NCBI GenBank assembly: GCA_964404395.1
Contig: CAYOKA010000148.1
Location: 1-5,478, forward strand
Length of the DNA stretch: 5,478 nucleotides
Direction of reading: 5' to 3'
Source: JAAYBT01 sp964404395
GTDB lineage: Bacteria > Bacillota > Clostridia > Acetivibrionales > DTU013
Part shown: positions 5,121 to 5,478 of the stretch, piece after piece
Position numbering within the stretch: position 1 is the first letter of the stretch
Layout: each line of letters begins with the position of its first letter
The notes under the pieces: model-generated
The model's database searches: none
Told to the model about the DNA's origin: nothing
What the model saw: only the letters and a program-made list of their open reading frames with translations
Made by a program: the position numbers and the translations under genes

Positions 5121-5166
5121 CGGCGTTTGAATGGCGCCTTTCCGCCGATTTTGGGCGGTCAAAATT
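5121..5166. repeat. GC-rich cluster of interleaved inverted repeats
   Basis: CGGCG (5121-5125) can pair with CGCCG (5143-5147). CCGCC (5142-5146) can alternatively pair with GGCGG (5154-5158), and ATTTTG (5148-5153) with CAAAAT (5160-5165). The last two pairs are interleaved rather than nested. The style, a G-rich core flanked by ATTTTG and CAAAAT, recalls the repeated ends of some insertion sequences, but no transposase or second copy is in the window. Confidence 0.35.
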
Positions 5167-5251
5167 GGTAGTAAGAATGAGTAAGTATCAATTCTCACAG
5201 CTTTTTATTGGGAAAATACTCACATCGCGAAAAGCATCCTCGGATAAAATC

Positions 5252-5289
5252 TTGTTTAGTGGTTATAAATGGTATATACTTTTTATAAC
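5252..5289 (+). promoter_or_regulatory. Possible + strand promoter with an inverted repeat over the -10
   Basis: TTGTTT (5252-5257) and TATACT (5275-5280) are 17 bases apart and form a fair sigma-A promoter. GTTATAAA (5262-5269) and TTTATAAC (5282-5289) are perfect inverted copies that flank the -10, as an operator would. No strong gene follows inside the window. Confidence 0.4.
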
Positions 5290-5333
5290 GAAATGAGGCG
5301 AGCTTTACGAAACGTCCGGGTGAGCTGGAGCGA

Positions 5334-5453
5334 GTGAGAAAAGGTGTACAGGACGCAAAAGACGGCATTGCGGAATATGCGGATGTTGGGGTTAATCGCG
5401 TGGAAGCCTTTCACGCAATTGACAATCCGTCAGGACATAAATGGCTGGATTGA
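5334..5453 (+). pseudogene. Short unrecognised open frame, probably a gene remnant
   Basis: The frame is open from 5289, just after a TAA at 5286-5288, to the TGA at 5451-5453. The first usable start is GTG at 5334, giving 39 residues with a poor ribosome site (GGAG only 3 bases away). The composition looks like real protein: charged and helical at first (E-L-E-R-V-R-K-G-V-Q-D-A-K-D), then E-Y-A-D-V-G-V-N-R-V-E-A-F-H, ending G-H-K-W-L-D. I do not recognise a family. It may be the tail of a gene whose 5' part was lost, or a small gene under the promoter at 5252-5280. Confidence 0.3.
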
Positions 5454-5478
5454 AATGAGTTATATATAGGTGGATCGG

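Larger units (their letters stand above)
4571..5251. other. Gene-poor stretch, probably decayed accessory DNA
   Basis: I find no supportable gene in these 680 bases. All frames are short and lack ribosome sites. Some short frames have protein-like composition, for example about 40 codons on the minus strand ending near 4725 (including Y-H-E-A-F-P-N-T-Y-D-R-L-W-G-R-M-G) and about 25 codons on the minus strand near 5060-4975 (including V-E-E-K-L-L-Y-T-K-A-A-K-N). These could be remnants of different genes, but I recognise none. CGCACTGCT (4595-4603) and AGCAGTGCG (4725-4733) are inverted copies bounding a 139-bp piece. Several hairpins are listed separately. Confidence 0.5.

Noticed and set aside
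4571..5478. Group II intron, CRISPR array or riboswitch in the gene-poor right part
   Set aside because: There is no domain V-like hairpin, no reverse transcriptase motif, no regularly spaced repeats and no recognisable aptamer core.

Overview
The window looks like a chromosomal segment of a low-GC Bacillota, probably Clostridia. The reasons are strong purine-rich Shine-Dalgarno sequences (AAGGAGGA, AAGAGGAGGTG), AT-rich intergenic DNA with a near-consensus sigma-A promoter, and proteins typical of that group: a clostridial-type UvsE and an AAA/DUF4143 ATPase. This placement is inferred from style and protein families, not from a search.

Layout: the left edge carries the 3' part of a tRNA-Ala(GGC) on the + strand, followed by a perfect-stem terminator. 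From about 4164 down to 175 everything of substance lies on the minus strand and reads as one candidate operon. A promoter (TTGATT-17-TATAAT) is followed by an AAA_14/DUF4143 ATPase (4112-2928), a small unrecognised ORF (2924-2649), a UV damage endonuclease UvsE with a C-terminal DUF1722/YbgA-like domain (2695-1442), a second small unrecognised ORF coupled to it (1431-1222), a TspO/MBR-related membrane protein (1127-333), and a hairpin plus T-run terminator (219-175). Gaps are 3 to 10 nt or overlaps, except for 94 nt before the TspO-like gene. That gap holds an 18-bp perfect palindrome, so the last gene may also have its own control.

Right of 4165 the window changes character. A 15-bp-arm palindrome sits upstream of the operon promoter. 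Next is a + strand DUF1848 pseudogene with an in-frame amber codon and only its N-terminal part left. About 680 bp follow without a recognisable gene but with several inverted repeats, including a 25-bp hairpin or operator-like palindrome. At the end is a possible + strand promoter before a short open frame that I do not recognise. This part looks like decayed accessory DNA.

How the genes may work together: UvsE nicks DNA 5' of UV photoproducts. DUF1722 (YbgA) is known as a neighbour of photolyase, and TspO/MBR genes occur in light-inducible photolyase regulons in other bacteria. The uvsE-DUF1722 / small ORF / tspO-like block is therefore a plausible UV or light-stress module. The ATPase may only share its promoter. 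The two small ORFs are the parts with no known function.
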